Shown here in pieces: positions 43,387-51,704 of a stretch of DNA of 64,000 bases. The DNA lies in assembly GCF_013459645.1 (NCBI RefSeq), contig NZ_CP054861.1:850501-914500 (forward strand). Direction: 5' to 3'. Source of the stretch: Martelella sp. NC20 (GTDB taxonomy: Bacteria; Pseudomonadota; Alphaproteobacteria; Rhizobiales; Rhizobiaceae). The position numbers and the translations under genes were made by a program. A model generated the notes under the pieces. It had not been told where the DNA came from. It worked only from the letters and a program-made list of their open reading frames with translations, and made no database searches. Within the stretch, counting starts at the first letter, position 1; each line of letters begins with the position of its first letter.

Positions 43387-43637
43387 TTCGGGGCTCCCTC
43401 GGTGGATGGAAATTCGCGCGCGAGCAGATCGCGCAGCATGTCGGCGACGGTGATTCCCCGCCGGAAGGCCGCAACCTTGATGCGGCCGCGCAACTCGGGC
43501 GTAATGTCGATGGTCAGGCGCGCGGTGAACGTTTCGCGGGCAGCGTTGCCGTGCGGCAGCGTCTCGGCCGCCTTGATCCAGCGTTCAACATCGCCCGGCC
43601 GGGATGCGAAACCGCGTTTGCCTGTGCGTCCAGTCAT
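43383..43637 (-). CDS. Small ribbon-helix-helix protein downstream of parA (ParB/ParG-like role)
   Basis: 84 residues starting MTGRTGKRGFASRPGDVERW at 43637. The C-terminal half FTARLTIDITPELRGRIKVA, AFRRGITVADMLRDLLAREF is a ribbon-helix-helix DNA-binding fold with a basic N-terminal tail. Overlap with the parA stop (ATGA) suggests it is the centromere-binding partner of the ParA ATPase, as in ParFG-like systems. This assignment is by position and fold, not by homology to a tested protein. Confidence 0.8.
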   Translation of the reverse strand: MTGRTGKRGFASRPGDVERWIKAAETLPHGNAARETFTARLTIDITPELRGRIKVAAFRRGITVADMLRDLLAREFPSTEGAPK

Positions 43638-44284
43638 GCCCCCCTCCCGATGCGAAGCTGATCGGTTTCGTCGGCCAGCGCCGCGACCTCGCGCGCGGCC
43701 GGACTGTCGGCGTCGATTTCGGAGGCGAGCCGGCCGGATCGCGCGGCGTCGGCGAAGACGACGCGCTGGCCAATGGTGGCGGCGAGTACCGGCGGATCGT
43801 GATCGGCCAATGTCTCGGCCGTCTCCCGCGCAATGACCGTGCGCGCGCCGCACCGGTTGAGGACGAAGCGGGCGGCAAGCTCAGGCCGGTAGATGCGGGC
43901 TTCGTTCAGAAGCGCCAGCATCTCGGCCGAGGCCCAACCGTCGAAAGGGGACGGCTGCACCGGGATCAGCACCAGGTCGGCGGCAAGCAGCGCGGAGCGC
44001 ATGAGGCCGGCAACACGCGGCGGCCCGTCGATGACGACATGATCGGCGTCGCGGGCCAGCTCCGGCGCTTCGCGGTGCAGCGTGTCGCGGGCCAGACCGA
44101 CGACGCCAAAGGCGCGTGGCAGGCCCTCATGGCCGCGGCGCTCCGACCAGTCCAGAGCCGAGCCTTGCGGGTCCGCGTCGATCAGCGTGACCCGCTTTCC
44201 CCTTCCGGCCAATTCACCGGCGAGATGCAGCGCCAGGGTGGTTTTGCCAACGCCACCCTTCTGATTGAGTAACGCGACGATCAT
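43634..44284 (-). CDS. parA: ParA family partition ATPase
   Basis: 216 residues. The deviant Walker A NQKGGVGKTTLALHLAGEL is at residues 7-25, followed by VTLIDADPQGSALDWSERR and the Walker B region HVVIDGPPRVAGLMRSALLA. It is a small ParF-like ATPase without an N-terminal DNA-binding domain. It is cotranscribed with repA upstream and the RHH gene downstream (four-base overlaps at both ends) and would segregate the replicated plasmid or excised ICE. Confidence 0.92.
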   Translation of the reverse strand: MIVALLNQKGGVGKTTLALHLAGELAGRGKRVTLIDADPQGSALDWSERRGHEGLPRAFGVVGLARDTLHREAPELARDADHVVIDGPPRVAGLMRSALLAADLVLIPVQPSPFDGWASAEMLALLNEARIYRPELAARFVLNRCGARTVIARETAETLADHDPPVLAATIGQRVVFADAARSGRLASEIDADSPAAREVAALADETDQLRIGRGA

Positions 44285-45333
44285 CTGCGCCTCCCCGAAG
44301 AAGACACTCTCGTCGCAACACCGCGATTTGCGGCACCGTGCCTGGGTTTTCCCGGCGCATAAGAATCAAGGTTAGATTCTAAGTTAGAGTCTTCTATAGA
44401 GTCCGGCGCTCGATTTGCGCCTAATGTCCCGATACTGCGTGCGCCTAATGTCCCGATTGGATTCACAGGGGTTTCCACAGGCACTGTGGATAGTTTTTCC
44501 GGGAGAAAGCGTAGCAGTTCCCGCCCATCCTCCCATTCTATCTGGAGGCGATAGCTGGGCAGCGACTGGCGGGCTGTGAGGCCGCGCAGACCAAGTGCGA
44601 AATCGGACGGTCGCGCCAGGCTGCCGGATTTCTGATGGAGGTGGGAAAACTCAAACGCCCAGCCCTCGGGCTGGCGTCCGGCGTGCTTGCGGGCGACGCG
44701 ATACAGCCAGCGCTCGATGCCGCCGGTCAGCCGGAAATAGGCCGGGTCGATGGTCAGCACCAGCGAGCGGTCGATGACGCTGTTGTAGAACCATTCGGGC
44801 AGGACGAATTCCATGCCCTCGACGCGACCGTTGCGCGTCGTCATCTCTTCCCATTCGTTGATCCAGGAGAATTGCCGGCGTCGCCAATGTTTGCCGTTGC
44901 GGATCGTGGTGGCGATGACGGTCGATTGCAGGCGGGCGAGCGCGGCCTTGAGCAGCAGATAATCCCGGTTGCCCGTCGCGCGCCCGATGGAGCGCAGGAG
45001 CTGATAGGGCATGAAACGAAAGAAGCGCGACGTGGTGAAGCCGCTGTTCTCGGCCGCGACGATCTGCGAGGCGGCCCAGATCAGCACGTCGGCATCCCAG
45101 ATCGTCGCCATGCCATGCTCGGGCATGGCGAAGACTTGCACCTCGACATCGGCAGCTTTGTAGACAATGGGCTTGGTACGCGGCCGCTTCGCCAGCGAAA
45201 AGAAGGGCCGCTCCATCAAATCGCGCTGATCGCGTGGGCTCGCATCGCCGGTCGCGACCACGAAGGGGTCGAGGCGGCTGCGCTCGCTGTCGTTCTCAGG
45301 TTGCGCGGGGCTATGATCGTCGTCGCGCAACAT
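44281..45333 (-). CDS. repA: Replication initiator protein RepA (plasmid/ICE type)
   Basis: 350 residues: FFSLAKRPRTKPIVYKAADV, VEVQVFAMPEHGMATIWDAD, FFRFMPYQLLRSIGRATGNR, ALARLQSTVIATTIRNGKHW and PEWFYNSVIDRSLVLTIDPA are hallmarks of the RepA initiators coded in this module. The C-terminal tail contains the peptide repeat IGTLGA/SIGTLGA and DSNLESNLDS, whose DNA forms iteron-like repeats (see 44361-44493). It follows an AlpA-like HTH gene by one base and overlaps parA. It probably supports replication of the circular form. Confidence 0.9.
   Translation of the reverse strand: MLRDDDHSPAQPENDSERSRLDPFVVATGDASPRDQRDLMERPFFSLAKRPRTKPIVYKAADVEVQVFAMPEHGMATIWDADVLIWAASQIVAAENSGFTTSRFFRFMPYQLLRSIGRATGNRDYLLLKAALARLQSTVIATTIRNGKHWRRRQFSWINEWEEMTTRNGRVEGMEFVLPEWFYNSVIDRSLVLTIDPAYFRLTGGIERWLYRVARKHAGRQPEGWAFEFSHLHQKSGSLARPSDFALGLRGLTARQSLPSYRLQIEWEDGRELLRFLPEKLSTVPVETPVNPIGTLGARSIGTLGANRAPDSIEDSNLESNLDSYAPGKPRHGAANRGVATRVSSSGRRR
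44361..44493. repeat. Candidate replication origin inside the 3' end of repA
   Basis: An A+T-rich stretch (44361-44400, with GTTAGATTCTAA and GTTAGAGTCTTC in tandem) adjoins two exact 18-bp direct repeats TGCGCCTAATGTCCCGAT (44416-44433 and 44440-44457, period 24 bp). A DnaA-box-like TGTGGATAG (44485-44493) follows. Iterons, DnaA box and A+T-rich DNA together form an origin layout. In alphaproteobacterial repABC plasmids the origin also lies in the initiator gene, giving a precedent. Confidence 0.5.
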
Positions 45334-45334
45334 C

Positions 45335-45607
45335 CTAGAGTTTGCTCCGCTCGTCGGGCGTCAGCGGGCGTGCGGGAAAGACCGTCCCGGCGTTCTCGTC
45401 GCTGGTGGATTTGCGGGCGCCGATCTCGGTCCAGGCTTCGAGATCCCGAAGGGCGTAAAGGACACGGCCTCCGATCTTGCGGTAGACCGGGCCGGTTCCG
45501 TAGGTCCGGTGTTTCTCAAGGGTGCGCAGTGATATGCCGAGGAAGCGCGCGGCTTCCTGTGTGCGTAGCAGGCGCGGCGGCAGGTCCGCATTGCGGCGGT
45601 TGGCCAT
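45335..45607 (-). CDS. AlpA/MerR-like helix-turn-helix protein upstream of repA
   Basis: 90 residues. LPPRLLRTQEAARFLGISLR, TLEKHRTYGTGPVYRKIGGR and VLYALRDLEAWTEIGARKST form the HTH_17/excisionase-like winged helix common to AlpA-type proteins. It is the first gene of the long minus-strand rep-par-tra operon and ends one base before repA, so it probably regulates repA or, in an ICE, contributes to excision. There is no integrase in this window to test the latter. Confidence 0.88.
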   Translation of the reverse strand: MANRRNADLPPRLLRTQEAARFLGISLRTLEKHRTYGTGPVYRKIGGRVLYALRDLEAWTEIGARKSTSDENAGTVFPARPLTPDERSKL

Positions 45608-46068
45608 GGATCACCTCCGATTCGTCAGTTATTGGCGCTGCCGGTGACGGCGGCGGGATATGGCGAACCATGGCGAGGGACCGGCGGCCTGTAGCGTGCC
45701 GCATTTGCGCCCATGCGCTGGCGGCACCCCCTCCGGGCAGGGATCAGACTGAAAAGATGAGGAAATTCAGCGTGTCATTGTCTTTCGTGCCGAATAGGCG
45801 AAGACAATTCCGTGCTGGTCAGTTAAGACTGAACACGGAGCAGACGCGCTGTTCCGGGGCGTAGTAACCCCTGTTGGCGGTTGGTGTCGGCCGTGACGGC
45901 ACCACACTCCTTGACCCTATGGTCGGGGAGCCTGTGGCGTATACAACAGGCTTTCCGAGCTAAAGGCCATGGGGCCGTCCAACACGGTTACTAACTCCCC
46001 GATCACCAGGTCAGAGGGGCCATTTGCGGGGGCGCACCGCAAGCCAGGCTCCTCCAGGTAGAAGGGGA
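45608..46068. promoter_or_regulatory. Divergent non-coding region between AlpA-like/repA operon and DUF2285 gene
   Basis: No gene is supported in these 461 bases. It contains an imperfect inverted repeat ATTGTCTTTCG...CGAAGACAAT (about 45779-45809) and the small dyad CAGTTAAGACTG (about 45820). Divergent transcription from both sides implies promoters for the rep/par/tra operon and for the DUF2285 regulator; the dyads are operator candidates. Confidence 0.45.
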
Positions 46069-46362
46069 ATGACGATGCAAACACCCGTCGAACTCGATCC
46101 CGATGTGGAGGACGAAGCGCCAACGGGGAACGACATCACGCCCTATGACGAGCAGCATTTCGTGACCTATCTGCGCTTGCTCGACGCAAGGGCCGAAGAC
46201 GCTGACTGGAAGGAAGTGGCCGAGATCGTGTTGCACCGCGATCCGGCCGGCGACGAATTCAGAACACGCCGATGCTGGCAAAGCCATCTCGAACGCGCGC
46301 AATGGCTTTCGCGCGAGGGTTACAAGCGGATCCTGGAACAGGCGGCGGCCAACAAGGCGTGA
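46069..46362 (+). CDS. DUF2285 domain protein, FseA/Msi171-like regulator
   Basis: About 95-97 residues; ATGs at 46069 and 46075 both follow AAGGGG. TPYDEQHFVTYLRLLDARAE, DWKEVAEIVLHRDPAGDE and CWQSHLERAQWLSREGYKRI are the DUF2285 pattern. In the symbiosis ICE of Mesorhizobium loti, a DUF2285 protein (Msi171) is joined to a DUF6499 partner by programmed frameshifting to make the excision activator FseA. No DUF6499 frame was found upstream here, so this copy would act alone. It diverges from the repA operon. Confidence 0.75.
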   Translation: MTMQTPVELDPDVEDEAPTGNDITPYDEQHFVTYLRLLDARAEDADWKEVAEIVLHRDPAGDEFRTRRCWQSHLERAQWLSREGYKRILEQAAANKA

Positions 46363-46408
46363 CACAGTCGCGCAACGTCCAGCAGCTTTGCCGATCTTTT
46401 TGCCGGTG

Positions 46409-47326
46409 TCACGCTGCTCGACGGCTACCTGCGAAGGCTCCGGGCGATATCCCGACATGCCGCGAAAAGGCCATGCCGAATGCGCTTGGCGACGCATAAC
46501 CGACGCGCTGGGCAATCTCCGCCATCGCAAGGTTGCCCTGTAATAACAGATCCTTCGCTACCGCCATCCGCCAGGCCGTGACATACTCCATGGGCGCTGT
46601 TCCGACCTCGCGGCGGAAGCGGTCGAAGAAGGTGGAACGGGACATGGCAGCAGCGTCGGCCAGTCCCGCCACCGACAGAGGTGCGGCAGGATCGGCATGG
46701 ATCTGTCGCAGCGCTAATGCCAGTTGGGGATCGGCAAGTCCGCGGAGCAGGCCGGGCTCGGCCATCGTGCTCTCGACGGACCGCAATGCTTCGATCAATA
46801 GCAACTCCAGAAGCCGCCGGAGCACCATGTCGCGCGCCGCACGATCATCCTGCGTCTCCTCCTGGATCATCTGCATCAGCGTGATCAGGCGATCCTGCGC
46901 GCGCACATGGATCACTTCCGGCAGGAGCGAGACGAGCAGATCCCTGTCCGGCGAGGCAAAGGTGCAGTGGCCCACCAGGCAACGCACCTCGGTCGGAGCA
47001 TCCGGTTCGCCAAGGCGGAACACGCCTGGCCCCGTCTCCAGCGGCAGGCACGGTGCACCCCGGGGCGGCGGATCGATGCTCGACATGGTGAAATCGAACA
47101 CTTCGGGCACCAGCACGAAGTCACCCGCTTCGAGGATCAGGGGCGCGTGCTCCCGGATGGTCAGCAAACAGGTCCCCTCGGTCATGGCGCAATAGAACGG
47201 GCTTCGCATGTTCCTGCGCTCGACCAGCCAGCGGCCTCCCCCGCTGACGAGCTTGGAGATCGAGGGTTCCGGCTTGAGCAGCGCGACAACACTGGCAAGC
47301 GGATCGGAAGATGATTTGGTGACCAA
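46409..47326 (-). CDS. AraC family transcriptional regulator
   Basis: 305 residues. The N-terminal cupin-like effector domain (WLVERRNMRSPFYCAMTEGT, LEAGDFVLVPEVFDF) is the AraC_binding/cupin_6 type. The C-terminal double HTH reads LSVAGLADAAAMSRSTFFDR and LAMAEIAQRVGYASPSAFGM, followed by AFSRHVGISPGAF. It is divergent from the SDR-hydrolase pair with a 96-bp A+T-rich gap, so it very likely controls that operon. The window shows no further link between this cargo and the transfer module. Confidence 0.92.
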   Translation of the reverse strand: MVTKSSSDPLASVVALLKPEPSISKLVSGGGRWLVERRNMRSPFYCAMTEGTCLLTIREHAPLILEAGDFVLVPEVFDFTMSSIDPPPRGAPCLPLETGPGVFRLGEPDAPTEVRCLVGHCTFASPDRDLLVSLLPEVIHVRAQDRLITLMQMIQEETQDDRAARDMVLRRLLELLLIEALRSVESTMAEPGLLRGLADPQLALALRQIHADPAAPLSVAGLADAAAMSRSTFFDRFRREVGTAPMEYVTAWRMAVAKDLLLQGNLAMAEIAQRVGYASPSAFGMAFSRHVGISPGAFAGSRRAA

Positions 47327-47422
47327 ATCGGACTTTCACTGGATTAATACGGACTATCAAATATAGATAGTCCGAGCCGATGTGTCCATCTTCGTGTTCT
47401 GGAACCGACAGGAGATACAGCA

Positions 47423-48184
47423 ATGCCCAGAATTCTCATCATCGGCGCCTCGTCCGGCTTTGGCCTCGCCACGGCGCAGCTCTTCCTCGCTCAGGGGTGG
47501 GAGGTCGTCGCGACCATGCGAACCCCGGACGCACACGAAATGCCCCGGCACGAACGTCTGCAAATCCTGCCCCTCGACGTCACTGACGGCGCGAGCATCG
47601 CGCAGGCGGTCGCGGATGCTAGTCCTCTCGATGCGCTGGTCAACAATGCCGGCGTCGGCATGCTGAACGCGCTGGAGGGCGTAGATATCGCGAAGGCCCG
47701 CGAGCTGTTCGAAACCAACGTCCTTGGCGCGATGGCCGGGACCCAGGCGGTCCTGCCTGGCATGCGGGCGCGCAAGGCGGGCGTGATCGTCAACATCAGT
47801 TCCAGCGTAACGCTGCGCCCGCTTCCGGCGCTGTCGGTCTATAGCGCCAGTAAGGCCGCGCTGAATGCGTTCACGGAGAGCCTCGCTCTTGAGACGGCGC
47901 AGTTCGGTATCCGCACGCGACTTGTGCTGCCTGGTTCGGCGCCCACGACCTCCTTCGGAAAGAACGCGGTAGCGCGGATGGGGATGGACGTCCCCGCTCC
48001 CTATGACGCGTTCGTGCAGGACATCTTCGCGACCATGCGCGGTTCGAGCGAGAAGAAGACGGACGCGGAGGATGCCGCTCAGGCCGTCTGGCGGGCGGTG
48101 ACGGAACCGGAAGCTCCGATGCGCCTGCCGGCGGGCGCCGATGCGGAAGCGATCTTCCGGGAAACGACCGCCAACGCGAACTGA
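47423..48184 (+). CDS. SDR family oxidoreductase
   Basis: 253 residues. The cofactor loop GASSGFGLATAQLFLAQGWE starts at residue 7, NNAGVGML is near residue 73, and the active site comprises NISSSVTLRP plus YSASKAALNAF. It is an extended-C-terminus classical SDR, the type typically found next to this class of AraC regulator. A ribosome-binding site (ACAGGAG) precedes the ATG. It is followed after 55 bp by an alpha/beta hydrolase gene, presumably in the same transcript. The substrate is unknown. Confidence 0.92.
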   Translation: MPRILIIGASSGFGLATAQLFLAQGWEVVATMRTPDAHEMPRHERLQILPLDVTDGASIAQAVADASPLDALVNNAGVGMLNALEGVDIAKARELFETNVLGAMAGTQAVLPGMRARKAGVIVNISSSVTLRPLPALSVYSASKAALNAFTESLALETAQFGIRTRLVLPGSAPTTSFGKNAVARMGMDVPAPYDAFVQDIFATMRGSSEKKTDAEDAAQAVWRAVTEPEAPMRLPAGADAEAIFRETTANAN

Positions 48185-48239
48185 GCTTTTCCGCCCTTCG
48201 ATCTTGCCGGCCGCAAGGGCGTCACAAGGATAACAACTC

Positions 48240-49184
48240 ATGAACAACCTCATCGATCACTCGCGGACCATCCCGACGCCAGAGCCTGGGCTGACCGTGG
48301 CCTATACTCCGATCACCCTGCCGATGGCGGGGCGACCGTCGCTGGAGCTGCGCCTGACCGCACCCGCCGAAGGTGAAAGCCTGCCAATCGTGCTGCTGTC
48401 GCACGGGGCGGGCCCTTCAAAATACATCCCGTCGAAGGACGGCTATGCGCCGCTGGCGCAGTTCTGGGCCGAGCGCGGATTTGCCGTGATCCAGCCGACA
48501 CACGGTAATTCCCCCGTCGCTGGTCTGCCGCGTGGCGCCCCCGGTGCTCCCTATTTCTGGCGCGAGCGCGTGACGGAAATGACGACGAGCCTCGATCGGC
48601 TGGATGAGATTGAACGCCAGGCGCCCGCCATTGCAGGTCGTCTCGACCATCAGCGGATAGCGGCTGCCGGCCACTCGTTCGGCGGTTTCACGGTCGGGCT
48701 GCTTCTGGGCGCACGGCTTCAGGAGGAAAGTTTCGCCGACCCGCGCATCTCCGCCGGCATATTGCTGGCGGCGCCCGGTCGCGGCGGCAGCGATCTCACC
48801 CCGGAAAGCGCGGCGCGCTTTCCATTCTTCGACGTGGACTTTTCGCATATGACGACACGCAGCCTCGTCGTCTGCGGCGCCGACGACAATCCACACTTCA
48901 CCCCGCGCGGGCCGGAATGGCATGCCGATGCCTTCCATGACAGCCCCGGAGCCGAGGCTCTTGTAACCCTGCATGGGGTCGGACATGGCTTGGGCGGCAT
49001 TGCGGGGCTGGATGCCAAGGAGACCGAAACCGAAGCGCCGGATAGCCTCGAAGCAACCAAGCGCCTGACCCTGGCATGGTTTCGCACCGCACTCGGCGTC
49101 GGTGTCGATGCCTGGGGGGACGTGACCGCATCGCTCGAGGGTCCCGCCGGGGCATTGGCCCGTGTGATAGTCGACAGGGCTTGA
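48240..49184 (+). CDS. Alpha/beta hydrolase (dienelactone hydrolase/chlorophyllase-like)
   Basis: 314 residues without a signal peptide. The oxyanion region is PIVLLSHGAGPSKYIPSKDG, the nucleophile elbow GHSFGGFTVGLLLGA (Ser of GHSFGG), the acid lies in the LVVCGADDNPHF segment and the histidine in VTLHGVGHGLGG. The fold belongs to the platelet-activating-factor acetylhydrolase/chlorophyllase/PET-hydrolase-like group. It may hydrolyse an ester or lactone made or used by the neighbouring SDR. IS21 begins 11 bp after its stop, so any downstream operon gene has been displaced. Confidence 0.88.
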   Translation: MNNLIDHSRTIPTPEPGLTVAYTPITLPMAGRPSLELRLTAPAEGESLPIVLLSHGAGPSKYIPSKDGYAPLAQFWAERGFAVIQPTHGNSPVAGLPRGAPGAPYFWRERVTEMTTSLDRLDEIERQAPAIAGRLDHQRIAAAGHSFGGFTVGLLLGARLQEESFADPRISAGILLAAPGRGGSDLTPESAARFPFFDVDFSHMTTRSLVVCGADDNPHFTPRGPEWHADAFHDSPGAEALVTLHGVGHGLGGIAGLDAKETETEAPDSLEATKRLTLAWFRTALGVGVDAWGDVTASLEGPAGALARVIVDRA

Positions 49185-49317
49185 GAGGATCTAAATGAGA
49201 TCGGCGGTGCAAAAGTCGGCCACGGAAGCGGCGGAATAATTCGTCCGCGGGCGGAGTAAAATCCGGCCACCTATCTTCCTTCTGCAATGAGCGCAGGAGG
49301 GACAGAGGATTTACACC

Positions 49318-50814
49318 GTGGATCTTTATCTGAAGGTTCGTCTGGCCGTCTCGGAAGGGATGAGCCGGCGTCAGGCAGCCAAACACTTCAACATATCCCG
49401 CGACAGCGTAGCGAAGATGCTGTCGTATTCGACGCCACCTGGCTATCAGCGACAATCACCAGTCCGGCGGCCGAAGCTGGACGCGTTCGTTTCGACGATC
49501 GACCACTGGTTGGATGAAGACAGACAAGTGCCGCGCAAACAGCGCCATACGGCCAAGCGTGTTTTCGACCGGCTTCGTGATGAGTGCGGGTTCACCGGCG
49601 GCTATACGATTATCAAGGACTATATCCGGGAGCGGGAACAGCGCCGTCAGGAAGTGTTCGTGCCGCTTTCTCATCCGCCCGGCCATGCGCAGGCGGATTT
49701 CGGTGAGGCGACGGTGGTGATCGGCGGTGTCGAGCAGAAAGCCCGGTTCTTTGTGCTCGACCTTCCGCATAGCGACGGCTGCTACGTGCGGGCTTATCCG
49801 GCGGCGGTGGCCGAGGCCTGGGTTGATGGCCACGTCCATGCGTTCGCCTTCTTCGGGGCCGTGCCGCAATCGATCGTTTATGACAATGACCGCTGCCTTG
49901 TGGCCAGGATCCTGCCTGACGGCGCGCGCAAGCGGGCAACACTGTTCAGCGGGTTCCTGTCCCATTATCTGATCCGGGATCGCTATGGCCGCCCCGGAAA
50001 GGGCAATGACAAGGGTAACGTCGAGGGCCTCGTGGGCTATGCCCGGCGTAACTTCATGGTCCCCATCCCGCAGTTTGCGACCTTTGATGCGTTCAACGCC
50101 TTTCTGGAAGAACAGTGCCGGAAGCGCCAACGTGACAGGCTGCGCGGTGAGAGCGAGACGATCGGTGAACGGCTGCAGCGCGATCTCGCTGCCATGCAGT
50201 CCTTGCCAGCGTCGCCATTTGACGCCTGCGACCAAGCCAGCGCCAGGGTGACGGCCCAGTCTCTCGTTCGCTACAAGACCAACGACTATTCCGTGCCTGT
50301 CGCCTACGGTCATCAGGACGTTTGGGTTCGAGGCTATGTCGACAAGGTGGTGATCGGCTGCCGCGGCGAGATCATCGCCCGCCATCCCCGGAGTTGGGAC
50401 CGGGAGGATGTCATCTTCGACCCTGTGCATTACCTGCCGCTGATCGAGCGGAAGATCAATGCGCTGGATCAGGCAGCCCCTTTGCAGGGCTGGGATCTCC
50501 CGGAGGAATTCGCCACACTGTGCCGCCTGATGGAAGGCCGCATGGCAAAACATGGCAGGCGGGAATACGTGCAGGTTCTTCGTCTGCTGGAAAGCTTCGA
50601 TATGGCTGACCTGCATGCGGCGATCAAGCAAGCCCTGCAACTCGGGGCGATTGGCTTCGACGCCGTCAAACATCTGATTCTTTGCCGGATAGAGCGCCGG
50701 CCGCCGCGACTGGATCTGTCGATTTATCCCTATCTGCCGAGAGCAACCGTCGAGACGACATCGGCGAAGGCGTATATGGGCCTCCTGTCATCGGGGAAGG
50801 GAGAAGCGGCATGA
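49318..50814 (+). CDS. istA: IS21 family transposase IstA
   Basis: 498 residues. The N-terminal HTH reads VRLAVSEGMSRRQAAKHFNI and the DDE integrase core includes HPPGHAQADFGEATVV (first Asp), SIVYDNDRCLVARI (second Asp) and GKGNDKGNVEGLVGYARR (Glu). A Mu-transposase-like C-terminal domain follows (SLVRYKTNDYSVPVAYGHQD). The catalytic residues are all present, so it may be active. It starts at a GTG/ATG-type codon at 49318, and its TGA overlaps the istB ATG. Confidence 0.94.
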   Translation: MDLYLKVRLAVSEGMSRRQAAKHFNISRDSVAKMLSYSTPPGYQRQSPVRRPKLDAFVSTIDHWLDEDRQVPRKQRHTAKRVFDRLRDECGFTGGYTIIKDYIREREQRRQEVFVPLSHPPGHAQADFGEATVVIGGVEQKARFFVLDLPHSDGCYVRAYPAAVAEAWVDGHVHAFAFFGAVPQSIVYDNDRCLVARILPDGARKRATLFSGFLSHYLIRDRYGRPGKGNDKGNVEGLVGYARRNFMVPIPQFATFDAFNAFLEEQCRKRQRDRLRGESETIGERLQRDLAAMQSLPASPFDACDQASARVTAQSLVRYKTNDYSVPVAYGHQDVWVRGYVDKVVIGCRGEIIARHPRSWDREDVIFDPVHYLPLIERKINALDQAAPLQGWDLPEEFATLCRLMEGRMAKHGRREYVQVLRLLESFDMADLHAAIKQALQLGAIGFDAVKHLILCRIERRPPRLDLSIYPYLPRATVETTSAKAYMGLLSSGKGEAA

Positions 50815-51569
50815 GCGCCGAAGCACCCGAGATCCTGCTTGCCCACTATCTCAAGAGCCTGAAGCTGCCGACCTTCCAGCGGGAGTATCAGAAACTGGCC
50901 CGGCTTTGCGCCACCGAGGGTGTCGACCACATCGGATACCTCACCCGGCTTGCCGAGCGGGAAATGATCGAACGGGATCGCCGCAAGGTCGAGCGGCGTA
51001 TCAAGGCAGCCAAATTCCCGGTTGTCAAAAGCCTCGACAGTTTCGATTTTGCCGCCATCCCGAAGCTCAACAAGATGCAGGTGCTGGAGCTGGCCCGCTG
51101 CGAATGGATCGAGCGTCGCGAGAACGTCATCGCTCTCGGCCCCAGCGGAACCGGGAAGACGCACATAGCGCTCGCCCTCGGCCTTTCAGCCTGCCAGAAG
51201 GGCCTGTCCGTTGGCTTCACCACAGCCGCAGCCATGGTCAGTGAGATGATGGAAGCCCGTGACGAGCGGCGCCTCTTGCGTTTCCAGAAGCAGATGGCAG
51301 GGTACAAGTTGCTGATCATCGACGAACTCGGCTTCGTGCCGCTCTCCAAGACTGGCGCGGAACTGCTGTTCGAGTTGATCTCGCAACGTTATGAGCGGGG
51401 CGCCACCCTGATCACCAGCAATTTGCCCTTTGACGAATGGACAGAAATCATGGGATCCGAGCGCCTGACCGGCGCTCTGCTCGACCGCGTCACGCACCAT
51501 GTCAACATTCTCGAAATGAATGGCGACAGCTATCGTCTCGCCCAAAGCCGTGCCCGAAAGGCCAGCTGA
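50811..51569 (+). CDS. istB: IS21 helper ATPase IstB
   Basis: 252 residues starting MSAEAPEILLAHYLKSLKLP at 50811. AAA+ Walker A is GPSGTGKTHIALALG and Walker B YKLLIIDELGFVPLSKTGAE, followed by LITSNLPFDEWTEIMGSERL and the sensor/arginine region. IstB oligomers select target DNA and stimulate IstA. The ATG overlaps the istA stop (ATGA), typical for the family. Confidence 0.95.
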   Translation: MSAEAPEILLAHYLKSLKLPTFQREYQKLARLCATEGVDHIGYLTRLAEREMIERDRRKVERRIKAAKFPVVKSLDSFDFAAIPKLNKMQVLELARCEWIERRENVIALGPSGTGKTHIALALGLSACQKGLSVGFTTAAAMVSEMMEARDERRLLRFQKQMAGYKLLIIDELGFVPLSKTGAELLFELISQRYERGATLITSNLPFDEWTEIMGSERLTGALLDRVTHHVNILEMNGDSYRLAQSRARKAS

Positions 51570-51704
51570 AACCCTTCAAAAATCGCTACGCAGGTATGAG
51601 GCCCCCGCTCGGGCTACGCCCTCCCGCGGGCCTCATACCTGCGCCCGAGGTGGCCGACTTTTGCTCCGCCCCGTGGCCGGTTTTTACGCCGCCGTTGACA
51701 CGTT

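Larger units (their letters stand above)
49196..51700 (+). mobile_element. IS21-family insertion sequence, apparently complete
   Basis: Terminal inverted repeats start TGAGATCGGCGGTGCAAAA at the left (49196) and, read inward on the other strand, TGTCAACGGCGGCGTAAAA at the right (51700); both continue with a CGGCCACG block. A second inner repeat (GCGGAGTAAAA / GCGGAGCAAAA, then CGGCCACCT) occurs at each end, the multiple-repeat terminus typical of IS21. It contains istA and istB. Flanks differ (TCTAAA left, CGTTTC right), so no target duplication is visible. Confidence 0.85.
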
